In this document: piece by piece, positions 17,287 to 27,147 of the stretch
Layout of the letters: each line of letters begins with the position of its first letter
How positions within the stretch are numbered: position 1 is the first letter of the stretch
Assembly: GCA_016717145.1 (NCBI GenBank)
Contig: JADKGD010000004.1
Coordinates: forward strand, 1-64,000
Direction: 5' to 3'
Source of the DNA: Saprospiraceae bacterium
GTDB lineage: Bacteria > Bacteroidota > Bacteroidia > Chitinophagales > Saprospiraceae
DNA length: 64,000 nt
Made by a program: the position numbers and the translations under genes
Notes under the pieces: generated by a model
Told to the model about the DNA's origin: nothing
Databases searched by the model: none
The model's input: the letters and a program-made list of their open reading frames with translations, nothing else

Positions 17287-20200
17287 CTATTTTATAAATT
17301 TGTATAATTTTGATTCCTTGTTTTTGAATCCTGGTTTAATAAAATAAATGCCTGGCTTCATCCACGAAATATCTACCTGACTTGTTTGCCCTTTTGAAAT
17401 CAAAACATTGGGTGAAGCCACTATGCGTCCACTTATATCCATAATACTATACCCTACTATGTCCATATTCATCGCCTCAATGTTAAGTATGGTAGATACC
17501 GGATTAGGGTAGATATGTACTTGATCGTATGCCTGATCAACTTTACTCCTTGGTGTGACAATAGTCATACAGGTATCTGCCCACAATGTACTATATCCAT
17601 TGATCAGATCAAGGAAGCCTTGAGCGTCATGTACGGCTACTCCGTCAGCAAGGTAACAACCATTTGCCATCGCTTCGAGTGCTGCTCTATCTGTCTGTGT
17701 AAGCGCCCCTGTGCCATAAATCAGGTATTCCAGTTTTTCTATCATGACCTGCCTTTTTTTAAGAATAAAAGGATAGCTTGTATTCAGAGCATTGACATCT
17801 TGAAGCAATGCTATCGCTGCGAGATTAGCTCTCTGAGTGACTGCTGTATTCATATCGTCAAGCAATGTTTTCTGTACTGCAATAGCCTGATTTTTTGATA
17901 CTATCACAGGATAGATAAGATCAAAGTCGGTATCTGTGGCGGCACTTGATGTAAGCGAATCTATATCATTTGTTAATGAAGTGATGGTGTTTAAGCAATT
18001 GGTTACTAAAGATTTTTCTGCATTTGACAATACATACAATTTTGAATATCTCTCATCAAAACTTATAATGTTTCCTAGCAATCCATTGATATTTTGATTG
18101 TAAAATGTTGTCAAATATGGTGTAACCGTAATAAGTGATGGTTGATGGTTCATCCTATGCAATAAATCATATTGTGCCTTCCACTTATTTTGTTCATAGT
18201 ATTCATTGTTTATCACCAGACCAAGGGCAGTATCATTGAGGTCATTTATGGTGGCTGCAGACATGCCATATACCGGAGGATAGATAAAGTCATCCCCATA
18301 ATATACCACCGGATTATACGGTATGATACCACAATTAGCTTGAGTTATACAAGTTGGGGCAATAACTTGTGAAAGGTTAAACCAATTTAGTGGCAAAGCG
18401 ACAGGCCAGAATGTACCAGAACCAGGTTCTGTCTGACTTTGATTTGAAAAAAATCTAGAACCTTGTGGCCCAAATTGACCATTGCCATCTAATTTTGCAT
18501 TTCTGGACAAGCCACGCCAAATATTGCCAGTATTTGTTTGAGCCCCTGTAGCGCCTTGATATATATATAGTCCTAAACCATTATCATTCATAATATTGCT
18601 TCTGAATCGTTCAGCAATCGTATTTATGCCAGTAAATCGAAATCCATTTTCGCATTTATCTGTGGTGTTGCAACAAAATAAATCATTATTGGATCCGGAA
18701 ACTCTAAATCCATCATTGGCCCCGAGTACGTTAAATATGGCATTTTCTCTAAACTCATTGCTGGTGCTGGTATTGGCCGCAATGCCAATACGGGTACTTA
18801 CATTGCCTAAAAAATTAATCTCATTGCCTGCCACCAAAAATCTATTTGAAGTTGATAATCTAATATAACTTCCCACTTGAGTGGAGTTTATTCTGTTGAA
18901 CTGCATAGCATAAGGCCCATTGCCAATGACATTAGTGGCTGATATACCAAACAAATTTCCAAGGACATTGGTTTTATATATTAAATTGCTTTTGACACTG
19001 ATTGCTGCAGACTCCATTAAATTATTGAGTAGAATACCATTCTCAAAATTTCTAATTTCACTATTTGTCAATATGTTAAATCTGCTATTAGCTGAGTTAA
19101 TAGCACTGATGCCAGCTATACCTAAAATTGAAGAAGACTTAATCTGATTGTTATTAACGTTCAAAACAGCCTGACCACAATGGGCTGCATAAAAGCCATA
19201 TTTGCACGTTGTAACAGTATTGTATGAGAAATTTGCTAAACTTGCTCTGGAAACATACATTGCACATCCTCTTATCCCATACATCTGAGCAATTGTAAAA
19301 GGTGAATTAGTATTAGCAATTAACCCTCCACCTTCAAGAATTTCAAATTCATTATTTTGACAAGTTATATTGCTGTTGCTTGCAATAATTCCGTTACTAA
19401 TACTATTGAACATATTTTTCACCGGCCCTATTAAGAACGGTAAGCCGGTGGCGGACAAATTTAAGTTCGCTAAGTCATTGACAAATACACCAGCAAATGA
19501 TTTTGCATATGCACCTGAACCTAATGGATAGTTCAATTGTCCGGGATAAATTGGTTTTAGAAATTGGATGGATGAAAATGTATTGCCTGCAAAACTCTGC
19601 ATTGTCACAGTTTTTTGACCTACATCAGCATACAAGCCTACAAAATTCTGCTCAAAATGTGATTCAATCAGATTTACCACAGCTCCACTTTGCATATATA
19701 TGGCAAACTCTGCATCACGAATTGTAGACTGGGCACAAGTTATTCTTCCTCCTCCATGTACTGTAATTCCTCTCCACATTCTTTCACATCCTTCTATAAT
19801 GGTTTTACTATTTATAGTAAATGTCACATTCTCATTCTTTATTATCTCAGATCCTGCTTCCATCAAAATGCTACAATTCTTGAAAGTAAAATCTTTATCA
19901 ATAATTAGACGACCGCAAACAATTATTCTGGCACCATTCAATATATTTACATTTGGATAAAAGACATCGATATTGGTACCGGCACCTGCATTTAAACGAA
20001 TGTATCCTAATGATGGAGATGGCAAACATTCGTTGCAAGGAAAAGTGACAATTATTGTTTCACATTTATGTGCACAACATCCGTTATTATCAACAATGTC
20101 TACACAAACTTCTTTAGGGCCAGGTACTGTGTAAATATGATTTGGCGTTGCTTCTGTACTAGTAGTACCATCACCAAAATCCCATAAGTAAGAGCTAAAC

Positions 20201-21000
20201 GTAGACACTGTTGAACTGTTATGTGCTTCAAAAGAATAAACATTACTTGTTCCTGTAACTATTATATCATCGAGTGCAGTTGTGGTACATGTCAATGATA
20301 TATTATTTAGTATCGTTGTTCTTAGATCAGTTTGTCTTATCCAAAGTTGATCAAAACCTGTGGTTAAACTTCCATTAAATGTAGTTGTAAGACTTAATAA
20401 TGTTTCATCATTAATTGATTGCGTTATAATTGGTAAGTTTGCAGGATTCGGGGCAAATAGAATAGGTTGGGTAATAGTAGCTGGAGTTAGACCAGAAGTA
20501 AGAGCTACAATTGTTCCTCCAAATGGGAAAATGCCACAAGTAAGACCCTGAACTTGAAAATTCAATAAATATGTTACTTTCATGTCGTTAGTAAACGAAA
20601 CATTTGTAAAAATTCCCTCATCAACAATACAAGCAATTTCTTTAAAATTTTGGGTACTCCAATAAGGCGAACAAGGTGATAATAGTCCTAAATACAAAGG
20701 ATCAATCTGAATATGGTGCGGGGTACCATGTGAAACGTTCCATCCATTTACCCATCCTAATTCAAAGGAATGTTGACCTCCTAGGAGAGGGGTAATTGGA
20801 TCCGGAAGAATATCAAGCGAGAAAGTATTATTTGGTAAAATCTGGTTCAAACAAACCTGCTGCCCGCGCCCCACATCCGGCATCCACACAACAGCCATCA
20901 TAAACAAAAGAAAAAAATTCAGGCATTTAGCCTTCCAAAATTCGTAATTCGTAATTCGTAATTCGTAATTCGTAATTACATTAACATTTTTTTGTGTCAT
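17287..21000 (-). CDS. Large secreted PKD plus parallel beta-helix protein with T9SS sorting domain; heptamer repeat at its 5' end
   Basis: A 1237-residue exported protein. After a short N-terminus encoded by a heptanucleotide repeat comes the leader CLNFFLLFMMAVVWMPDVGR. Residues ~225-320 include a PKD domain (SYLWDFGDGTTSTEATPNHI). Residues ~330-850 carry many N/I/G-rich turns (NNQIKSSSILGIAGI, RFNILTNSEIRNFENGI) typical of right-handed parallel beta-helix (NosD/pectate lyase-like) folds. Helical spacers and a T9SS type A sorting domain (VHIYPNPVSTILNIE) follow. It is probably an adhesin or surface-layer protein. An internal ATG after the repeat could start translation if repeat number changes. 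Confidence 0.85.
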   Translation of the reverse strand: MTQKNVNVITNYELRITNYEFWKAKCLNFFLLFMMAVVWMPDVGRGQQVCLNQILPNNTFSLDILPDPITPLLGGQHSFELGWVNGWNVSHGTPHHIQIDPLYLGLLSPCSPYWSTQNFKEIACIVDEGIFTNVSFTNDMKVTYLLNFQVQGLTCGIFPFGGTIVALTSGLTPATITQPILFAPNPANLPIITQSINDETLLSLTTTFNGSLTTGFDQLWIRQTDLRTTILNNISLTCTTTALDDIIVTGTSNVYSFEAHNSSTVSTFSSYLWDFGDGTTSTEATPNHIYTVPGPKEVCVDIVDNNGCCAHKCETIIVTFPCNECLPSPSLGYIRLNAGAGTNIDVFYPNVNILNGARIIVCGRLIIDKDFTFKNCSILMEAGSEIIKNENVTFTINSKTIIEGCERMWRGITVHGGGRITCAQSTIRDAEFAIYMQSGAVVNLIESHFEQNFVGLYADVGQKTVTMQSFAGNTFSSIQFLKPIYPGQLNYPLGSGAYAKSFAGVFVNDLANLNLSATGLPFLIGPVKNMFNSISNGIIASNSNITCQNNEFEILEGGGLIANTNSPFTIAQMYGIRGCAMYVSRASLANFSYNTVTTCKYGFYAAHCGQAVLNVNNNQIKSSSILGIAGISAINSANSRFNILTNSEIRNFENGILLNNLMESAAISVKSNLIYKTNVLGNLFGISATNVIGNGPYAMQFNRINSTQVGSYIRLSTSNRFLVAGNEINFLGNVSTRIGIAANTSTSNEFRENAIFNVLGANDGFRVSGSNNDLFCCNTTDKCENGFRFTGINTIAERFRSNIMNDNGLGLYIYQGATGAQTNTGNIWRGLSRNAKLDGNGQFGPQGSRFFSNQSQTEPGSGTFWPVALPLNWFNLSQVIAPTCITQANCGIIPYNPVVYYGDDFIYPPVYGMSAATINDLNDTALGLVINNEYYEQNKWKAQYDLLHRMNHQPSLITVTPYLTTFYNQNINGLLGNIISFDERYSKLYVLSNAEKSLVTNCLNTITSLTNDIDSLTSSAATDTDFDLIYPVIVSKNQAIAVQKTLLDDMNTAVTQRANLAAIALLQDVNALNTSYPFILKKRQVMIEKLEYLIYGTGALTQTDRAALEAMANGCYLADGVAVHDAQGFLDLINGYSTLWADTCMTIVTPRSKVDQAYDQVHIYPNPVSTILNIEAMNMDIVGYSIMDISGRIVASPNVLISKGQTSQVDISWMKPGIYFIKPGFKNKESKLYKFIK
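20939..20977 (-). repeat. Heptanucleotide tandem repeat (TTACGAA)n inside a coding start
   Basis: Five full TTCGTAA units at 20941-20975 (TTACGAA on the coding strand), with partial units on both sides. It lies between the ATG at 21000 and the signal-peptide codons of the T9SS protein and encodes ITNYELRITNYE. Since 7 is not a multiple of 3, gain or loss of one unit would shift the frame. Confidence 0.9.
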
Positions 21001-21471
21001 TTCAATAATTTTTTGCGATAATTTTGTTTCAGTCCGGTATAGTCATTATCCATAAAAATTAAGCTAGCATCGGTTTAGGAGTAATTGCTTTTCAGGTTTG
21101 TAACATCATCATCTTGTTGTAAATAAATTTTAATTCATTCCAAAGATAAGATATAATATTTTACTTATCATCATAAATACAACATTTATTTTACATATTT
21201 ATCTTCATCAGACGTTTTGTAACCAAATTTGGGTAGTGCCCGAAAACACCATAAATTAATAAAATTTAGATTAAAATTATTAACTATTTAACAATCAAAA
21301 TGACAAACTATTGTTTTGGTTTAACCTCGGATTTTGTATTAAAGATTTTGCAAATTGGATTCTATTGTTTGCCACAGTTTCCTAGATTTTTATCATAAGC
21401 GGGATTTGTTCCTTTTTCATCATGCGGTTTTTCAATTGTACATTTTTCAATTGTCCATTATTCATTTGCAA
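21001..21471. other. 471-base upstream region of the beta-helix gene
   Basis: No gene. It holds the -7 box at 21141-21148 and, at its right end, two copies of TTTTTCAATTGT (21428-21439 and 21443-21454) with a 15-base period just beyond the endonuclease stop codon. Confidence 0.5.
21141..21148 (-). promoter_or_regulatory. Putative -7 box for the two-gene T9SS operon
   Basis: TATCTTTG on the minus strand, about 140 bases upstream of the 1237-residue gene. It is the best promoter candidate for that gene and the following PKD protein gene. Confidence 0.45.
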
Positions 21472-23447
21472 TTACTTAACAAGAATTTTTCTATACACAG
21501 ATTGATTTTCAGTGCTCAATTTGATGATGTAGCTACCTGGTTTGATATTCAAATCTATTTCCGAATCATTGGTAATCTGATGGCTGGATAATAATATGCC
21601 ATCCATTGATAGCACATCCACTCTAGCCAGGTGAAACGAACCTTTTAAGTGTAAGCGATTTGTCGTCGGATTTGGGTATATGTCAAAACTTAATGCCGGT
21701 CTATCATAAGTATAACTTGGTTGTTGCCATATTTCCCCTGTTTTATTCCCGAAGTAATATTCAACCAATTCGGGCTGATCGATAAATGGATTGCGGTTGT
21801 ATTGCCATGCATAAACGACATTGTTTCTATTCATTTCAAAGTCATCAGGCGGATCATTTCTGTGCCAAACCAATAGTGTGTCCAAATCGCCAAATTTACC
21901 TACCATACCTTCAGGATAACCCTTTACAATTTCCAAAGCTTTATAGCGAATGGCCATATAAAAAACACTGCGGGCTACATCACCTTTAAACTTGCCAAGT
22001 GTTCCTTCAGGTCCTCTGTATTGTCCGTAAAACTGATTGCCCCTTTTACTATTTTCGGGTCCATCTACCACCCTCAATGCGTGTGCATCTGAATTACCGT
22101 GTCTCAACGAATCTGCATTTGTCTTCCAGTATATATCTTTTCCATCGATTGTTTCATCTGCTTCAATGCTAAAAAAACCTCCCCGGGATCTGGGAAATGT
22201 ATGTTCGCGGTTCCATTTCCCAATATTGCTTGATCCTTCCTGAAAATCAAGTTTTGACCTTCCTTTTTCTAAATAAACCAGCCAAACCTGATTACTGTTT
22301 TCGGGATTCTGGTCAGCTTCTTTTAAAATGTCTATCACATCATTATATGTCTGAACTCTGACGATGTCAGGATTGGCCACGATGTTTTGCATTGCCTGAT
22401 ATAAAGTGGCGCCGGCCTTACCATTCAAGCTATTGTAATAACCAACCGGTTGTGTGCTTTTGACGATGCCATAGGTCGGTTTTATGGGCGTTCCAAACGC
22501 TGCCATTGTGAAATCATTGTCAACGATTCTGATTTGCAGATTATTATTGATGGCCAAAAAACAGCTGGCAATCCGGTTATTGATATGCGCATATTTTCAT
22601 CACCTTCATCAATAGCGTCATCAATTATAGAAATGGTTGTCTTTACACTATTTTGTCCGGCAGGTATGATCAGATTTATATTGCCATTGTAATCAAATCC
22701 ATTAAAACTGCCATTATTTAATGTCATATTTAAGGTCAAGGCTTCGGTTACAATTTTTTCAGTGGTTATGTTTATATCAAAACTTTGACCTTCATCATAT
22801 TGGTTAACATCTGTTTTAATGAGCACACCATTCAATATAATACCACTGCCATCATTCAGTTGTCTGGGTGTAGGTACAGTAGCAGTATAACTGATTTTAC
22901 CACTGCCATCTACAAATCTTTGAATGGAGTTTGTATTGTTGCCTGAACCTTCATTGATTTGTACAATATCAGGATTAAATGCCTTAAAAATATCAATAAG
23001 GCCTGTGGCATCAGGATCTGTTGTACCATAAATCAGTACATCTATCAAAGTATTATCCACATATGCAGTACTTGTCAGTTCGAAATCTATATCATTTGCC
23101 TTGTAAATGGCTACAGCATCTGCGCCATTCTGAATGACATTAGGTGAAATCAACAACTGTGGAAAAGGCACAACGGTACTACTGCCGATCAACAATAAAC
23201 CATTAATATCAGTAACATAGCCATCCAGATCTATGGCGAAGTAATCCGTATTGGCACCATTTACAGAGCCATTAAAAAATACAACTACATAACCATCCAA
23301 AGGGAAATTAGGTACCGAGGACAAGAGCTCTATAAACTCCATATCATCTGATCCGGGAGTATCGCAATCCAGCTCATTTATGACGACCTGACTGTATAGA
23401 AAAGGTGTGAAAACAAACGTCAATAAAAAAATAAAAGTGAGACGCAT
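21472..23447 (-). pseudogene. Secreted lamin-tail/Calx-beta/endonuclease I protein with T9SS domain, broken by one frameshift
   Basis: Two frames belong together. The first (23447-22482) has a signal peptide, a lamin-tail-like domain (VVINELDCDTPGSDDMEFIE) and a Calx-beta domain (DEGQSFDINIT ... DEGDENMRISITGLPAVF). The second (22557-21472) starts mid-Calx-beta (INNNLQIRIVDNDF), then has an endonuclease I/NucM domain with NREHTFPRSR and HALRVVDGPENSKRGN, and a T9SS sorting domain. The break is at an A6 run (22556-22561): one extra base gives a continuous protein of about 658 residues. If repaired it would be an extracellular nuclease for DNA/RNA scavenging. This may be sequencing error rather than true decay. 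Confidence 0.8.
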
Positions 23448-23576
23448 GGTTATGAATTTTTGTAAAGGTAAACATTCGCCTTGTCATAATGAAACAGTCT
23501 GATTTATATAACTATATTAAAATCACTTCAAATTTAAATTTGTCAAAAATATGAATAAAAAGTGCGTTAATAGAAA

Positions 23577-25613
23577 TTACTTTTCAAGCAAACTCAATAC
23601 CTGTTTCACGACGTTTTCGGCTGTATATCCAAATTTTTCATCAAGTACTGTGTAAGGTGCTGAGTATCCAAAATGAGTCATTCCGAATACGCTTCCATGT
23701 TTTGGTACCAGACTTTCAAGCGTGACAGGAAGGCCGGCTGTCAGGCCAAAAACAGGTACACCATCCGGTAAAATACTATCCTGGTATGCTTGTGATTGAA
23801 GTCTGAATAAGCCCTCAGAAGGTACTGAAACGATATTTACTTTAAGTTTATGTTCTAACTCAAGGATAGGCGTTGCGTCATTTAAGGTAGCAACTTCTGA
23901 ACCATTGGCTATTAAAATAATATCAGGTTTATCAGAAGTCTTGTACACAAAATAAGCGCCTTGTTTTAATTGAGCCGCTTCCGAAAATCTATTCCCATGT
24001 ACAGCGGGCGTGTCCTGAATATTCTGACGCGATAGAATCAATCCTGACGGTTTATCATTGGTGCGCAACATAAACTCCCATGCCTGCACAGTTTCTGCAC
24101 TATCACAAGGTCTTAAAGCAATAAATGATGGCTGGCCCGAATGATTTTTTAATTTTTCCAACAACCTCAGTTGTGCCTCCTGTTCTATAGGCTGATGTGT
24201 AGGGCCGTCCTCACCTACTCTGAATGCATCATGGGTCCATATAAATTTAACGGGTTTTTCCATCAGTGCGGCTACCCGTAATACAGGTTTCATGTAATCT
24301 GAAAATGCAAAAAATGTCGCACAAACAGGGATAACACCTCCATGTAAGGTCATGCCAGTACACAAAGCAGCCATCGTTAGTTCAGATACGCCTGCCTGTA
24401 AAAAAGCACCTGAAAAGTCATCTTTTTTAAATGCTTTGGTTTTTTTGAGAAAGCCTTCTGTCATATCGCTATTGGACAGATCTGCAGAGGCAACGATCAT
24501 ATTACCAACGTTTTCAGCGAGATATGCCATTACCCTTGATGATGCGTTTCTGGTAGCGTCATTTGCTCCAAGAGCTATGCCGGCAAAATCCAAATCAGGC
24601 AGATCGCCTGACAGATAATGATTAAGTTGTATTGCTAATTCCGGATTGGCAGTTTGCCATACAGCATAAGCATTTTTTTGTGATCTTGCTTTCGCCTTTT
24701 TCTGACTTAATACTTGTTTGTAATATGCTTCCACTTCAGGAAATATAACAAATTGATCTTCAGAATTTCCGCCAAGATTTTCTATGGTTTTATGAAAAGA
24801 TGCTTTTGATTTACCTAACGGTTTGCCGTGTGTTTCGACCTGACCTTCATATGACGAGCCATCTTCTTTTACAGCACCTTTACCCATGGTGGTATTGCCA
24901 ATAATCAACGAAGGTTTGTCTTTTACATTTTGACAATCTATTATCGCTTGTCTGATGGCAGTTTCATCATTCCCATCGATGGTAATCACATGCCAATGCC
25001 AGCTTTCATATTTTTTGGCAGTATCTTCAGATGTTACTTCCGGGACTGTAGTAGATAATTGTACGTTATTGGCGTCATAAAACATGATCACATTTCCTAA
25101 GCCCAAAAACCCGGCTATCCTTCCTACCCCTTGGGAAATTTCTTCCTGAATGCCACCATCTGATATATATAAATAGCTATAATGACTGATCCAATCTCCA
25201 AATCTTGATACGAGAAATCTTTCTGCAATGGCAGCACCAACACCAAAAGCATGACCGAGCCCTAGTGGTCCGGAAGTGTTTTCAATGCCACGTAATACAT
25301 CTACTTCGGGATGGCCAGGTGTGACACTTTTCCATTGACGGAAGTTTTTAATGTCCTCCATAGACATCAATCCGCAAAGTGTCAACTGCGAATACAACAT
25401 GGCAGACATATGTCCAGGGTCAAGAAAAAAACGATCTCTGAACGGCCATGCCATATCATCCGGATCAAAATTTAAGAACTCACTATACAATATCTGGATA
25501 AAATCTGCACCACCCATTGCTCCGCCAGGATGACCTGAAGCCGATTTTTCGACCATGGCGGCCGATAGTATTCTAATATTATCTGCTGATTTTACTACTA
25601 AAGATTTTGACAC
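23577..25613 (-). CDS. tkt: Transketolase
   Basis: A thiamine-diphosphate enzyme moving two-carbon ketol units between pentose phosphate sugars. It is full length (678 residues) with both halves in one chain. Seen motifs: SGHPGGAMGGADF, GPLGLGHAFGVGAAIAERF, the ThDP/metal site ISDGGIQEE ... YDANNVQL and the pyrimidine-part VGEDGPTHQPIEQ with the catalytic Glu. The frame is open to a TTG at 25676, but a -7 box overlaps that point, so GTG 25613 (SKSLVVKSADNIR) is chosen. It lies 206 bases downstream of xylA on the same strand, consistent with xylulose-5-phosphate as its substrate. Confidence 0.96.
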   Translation of the reverse strand: MSKSLVVKSADNIRILSAAMVEKSASGHPGGAMGGADFIQILYSEFLNFDPDDMAWPFRDRFFLDPGHMSAMLYSQLTLCGLMSMEDIKNFRQWKSVTPGHPEVDVLRGIENTSGPLGLGHAFGVGAAIAERFLVSRFGDWISHYSYLYISDGGIQEEISQGVGRIAGFLGLGNVIMFYDANNVQLSTTVPEVTSEDTAKKYESWHWHVITIDGNDETAIRQAIIDCQNVKDKPSLIIGNTTMGKGAVKEDGSSYEGQVETHGKPLGKSKASFHKTIENLGGNSEDQFVIFPEVEAYYKQVLSQKKAKARSQKNAYAVWQTANPELAIQLNHYLSGDLPDLDFAGIALGANDATRNASSRVMAYLAENVGNMIVASADLSNSDMTEGFLKKTKAFKKDDFSGAFLQAGVSELTMAALCTGMTLHGGVIPVCATFFAFSDYMKPVLRVAALMEKPVKFIWTHDAFRVGEDGPTHQPIEQEAQLRLLEKLKNHSGQPSFIALRPCDSAETVQAWEFMLRTNDKPSGLILSRQNIQDTPAVHGNRFSEAAQLKQGAYFVYKTSDKPDIILIANGSEVATLNDATPILELEHKLKVNIVSVPSEGLFRLQSQAYQDSILPDGVPVFGLTAGLPVTLESLVPKHGSVFGMTHFGYSAPYTVLDEKFGYTAENVVKQVLSLLEK

Positions 25614-25673
25614 GATGGCTTTGTTTTTGTAAATTAATTGGTCATAAATAATGCAAAAAACCGTAAAGTGCCG

Positions 25674-25681
25674 CAAAGATA
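25674..25681 (-). promoter_or_regulatory. Putative -7 box for tkt
   Basis: TATCTTTG on the minus strand 60 bases upstream of the GTG start. It overlaps the longer TTG start, which argues against that start and for a separate tkt promoter. Confidence 0.45.
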
Positions 25682-25819
25682 TTAAAATATTATATCAAGT
25701 GGCATTAAGCCAATATGTATTATTTATTAACCTGTGATAAGTTGATGTTATCAAATAAAATGACAAAAATATGCTCCATAAACAGTGCTAACCACCAGTA
25801 AAAAAAATCACCTTATCAA

Positions 25820-27136
25820 CTAAATATACATATTGATGATTTGTTCGAAGCGCTCCTGTCGACCACTTGTCTGAATGGGTTCACCATTCTGATGTGCAAT
25901 GACACAAAGCTCAGTTAGTGATAGCGTGCCTATTTCAAATAACTTGCCATTACCATTATCAAAAGAAGTATATCGATCCAGCCGTAGTTTTTGATACTCT
26001 GATTCCTTCAATATGGAGTCAGCGATTGTTAAAGCCCTTGCGAAGGCATCCATACCACTGATATGAGCTATAAACAAGTCTTCAACATCGGTTGAATTTC
26101 TTCTGATCTTTGCATCAAAATTGATGCCCCCGGAAGTCAATCCGCCACCTTCCAAAAATATAAGCATCATTTCTGTGAGTTCATAAATATCTATTGGGAA
26201 CTGATCGGTATCCCAACCATTCTGATAATCTCCTCTGTTGGCATCCATGCTGCCCAGTTTTCCTGCATTTACAGCTACCATCATTTCGTGTTGCATGGTA
26301 TGACCTGCCAGGGTTGCATGATTTACTTCAAGATTTAATGCAAAATCATCAATAAGGTCATAAGCATTCAGGAAACCTAAAACTGTTGCTGCATCAAAAT
26401 CGTATTGATGTTTGGTAGGTTCCATCGGTTTAGGCTCTATTAGAAAGGTACCTTTAAAACCATTCTGACGTCCATAATCCTTTGCTTTGTGCAGAAAAGT
26501 TGCCAGATGATCCAGCTCTCTTTTCATATTTGTATTCAGAAGCGACATATATCCTTCTCTTCCTCCCCAAAATACATAATTTTCACCGCCAAGTTTAATG
26601 GTAGCGTCTAAAGCATTTTTTATTTGGACCGAAGCTCGTGCTACTACATTAAAATCAGGGTTCGTGGCCGCACCATTCATATATCTGGGATGTGAAAATA
26701 AATTTGCCGTACCCCATAATAATTTCACACCGGTTTGGGCTTGTTTTTCCAATGCATAATCAGTGATCGTCAACATTCTTTTTTCATACGTGGCAATGTC
26801 GTCACCTTCATCAATCAAATCAAGATCATGAAAACAGTAATAAGGTACTCCCAGCTTTGAGATAAACTCAAAAGCTGCATCCATTTTATCCTTGGCTCTT
26901 TGTATGGCATCAGTGGCCATTAGCCAGGGCATTGGTCTGGTTGGTGCACCAAAAGGATCTCCGCCACCACCACACAAGCTATGCCAGTAGGAGATGGCAA
27001 ATTTAAAATGTTCGGTCATGGATTTTCCTGCAATCACTTTATCTGCATCATACCATCTGAATGCCAGTGGATTTTTGGAATCTTTACCCTCAAAGTGTAT
27101 TTTTGACACCCTTTTAAAATATTCAATACTTGACAT
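25820..27136 (-). CDS. xylA: Xylose isomerase
   Basis: A 438-residue class II xylose isomerase converting D-xylose to D-xylulose in the cytoplasm. Catalytic His and Asp are in YYCFHDLDLIDEGDD near residue 100. Metal ligands appear in YVFWGGREGYMSLLNT, LLIEPKPMEPTKHQYD, LNLEVNHATLAGH and GSMDANRGDYQNGWDTDQFP. The stop is TAG. Its start lies 11 bases after the xylB stop, so xylB-xylA are one operon. It is intact, unlike xylB. Confidence 0.97.
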   Translation of the reverse strand: MSSIEYFKRVSKIHFEGKDSKNPLAFRWYDADKVIAGKSMTEHFKFAISYWHSLCGGGGDPFGAPTRPMPWLMATDAIQRAKDKMDAAFEFISKLGVPYYCFHDLDLIDEGDDIATYEKRMLTITDYALEKQAQTGVKLLWGTANLFSHPRYMNGAATNPDFNVVARASVQIKNALDATIKLGGENYVFWGGREGYMSLLNTNMKRELDHLATFLHKAKDYGRQNGFKGTFLIEPKPMEPTKHQYDFDAATVLGFLNAYDLIDDFALNLEVNHATLAGHTMQHEMMVAVNAGKLGSMDANRGDYQNGWDTDQFPIDIYELTEMMLIFLEGGGLTSGGINFDAKIRRNSTDVEDLFIAHISGMDAFARALTIADSILKESEYQKLRLDRYTSFDNGNGKLFEIGTLSLTELCVIAHQNGEPIQTSGRQERFEQIINMYI

Positions 27137-27147
27137 ATTTATATATA

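Noticed and set aside
20939..20977. CRISPR-like repeat array
   Set aside because: Units are 7 bases with no spacers, and no cas genes are present.
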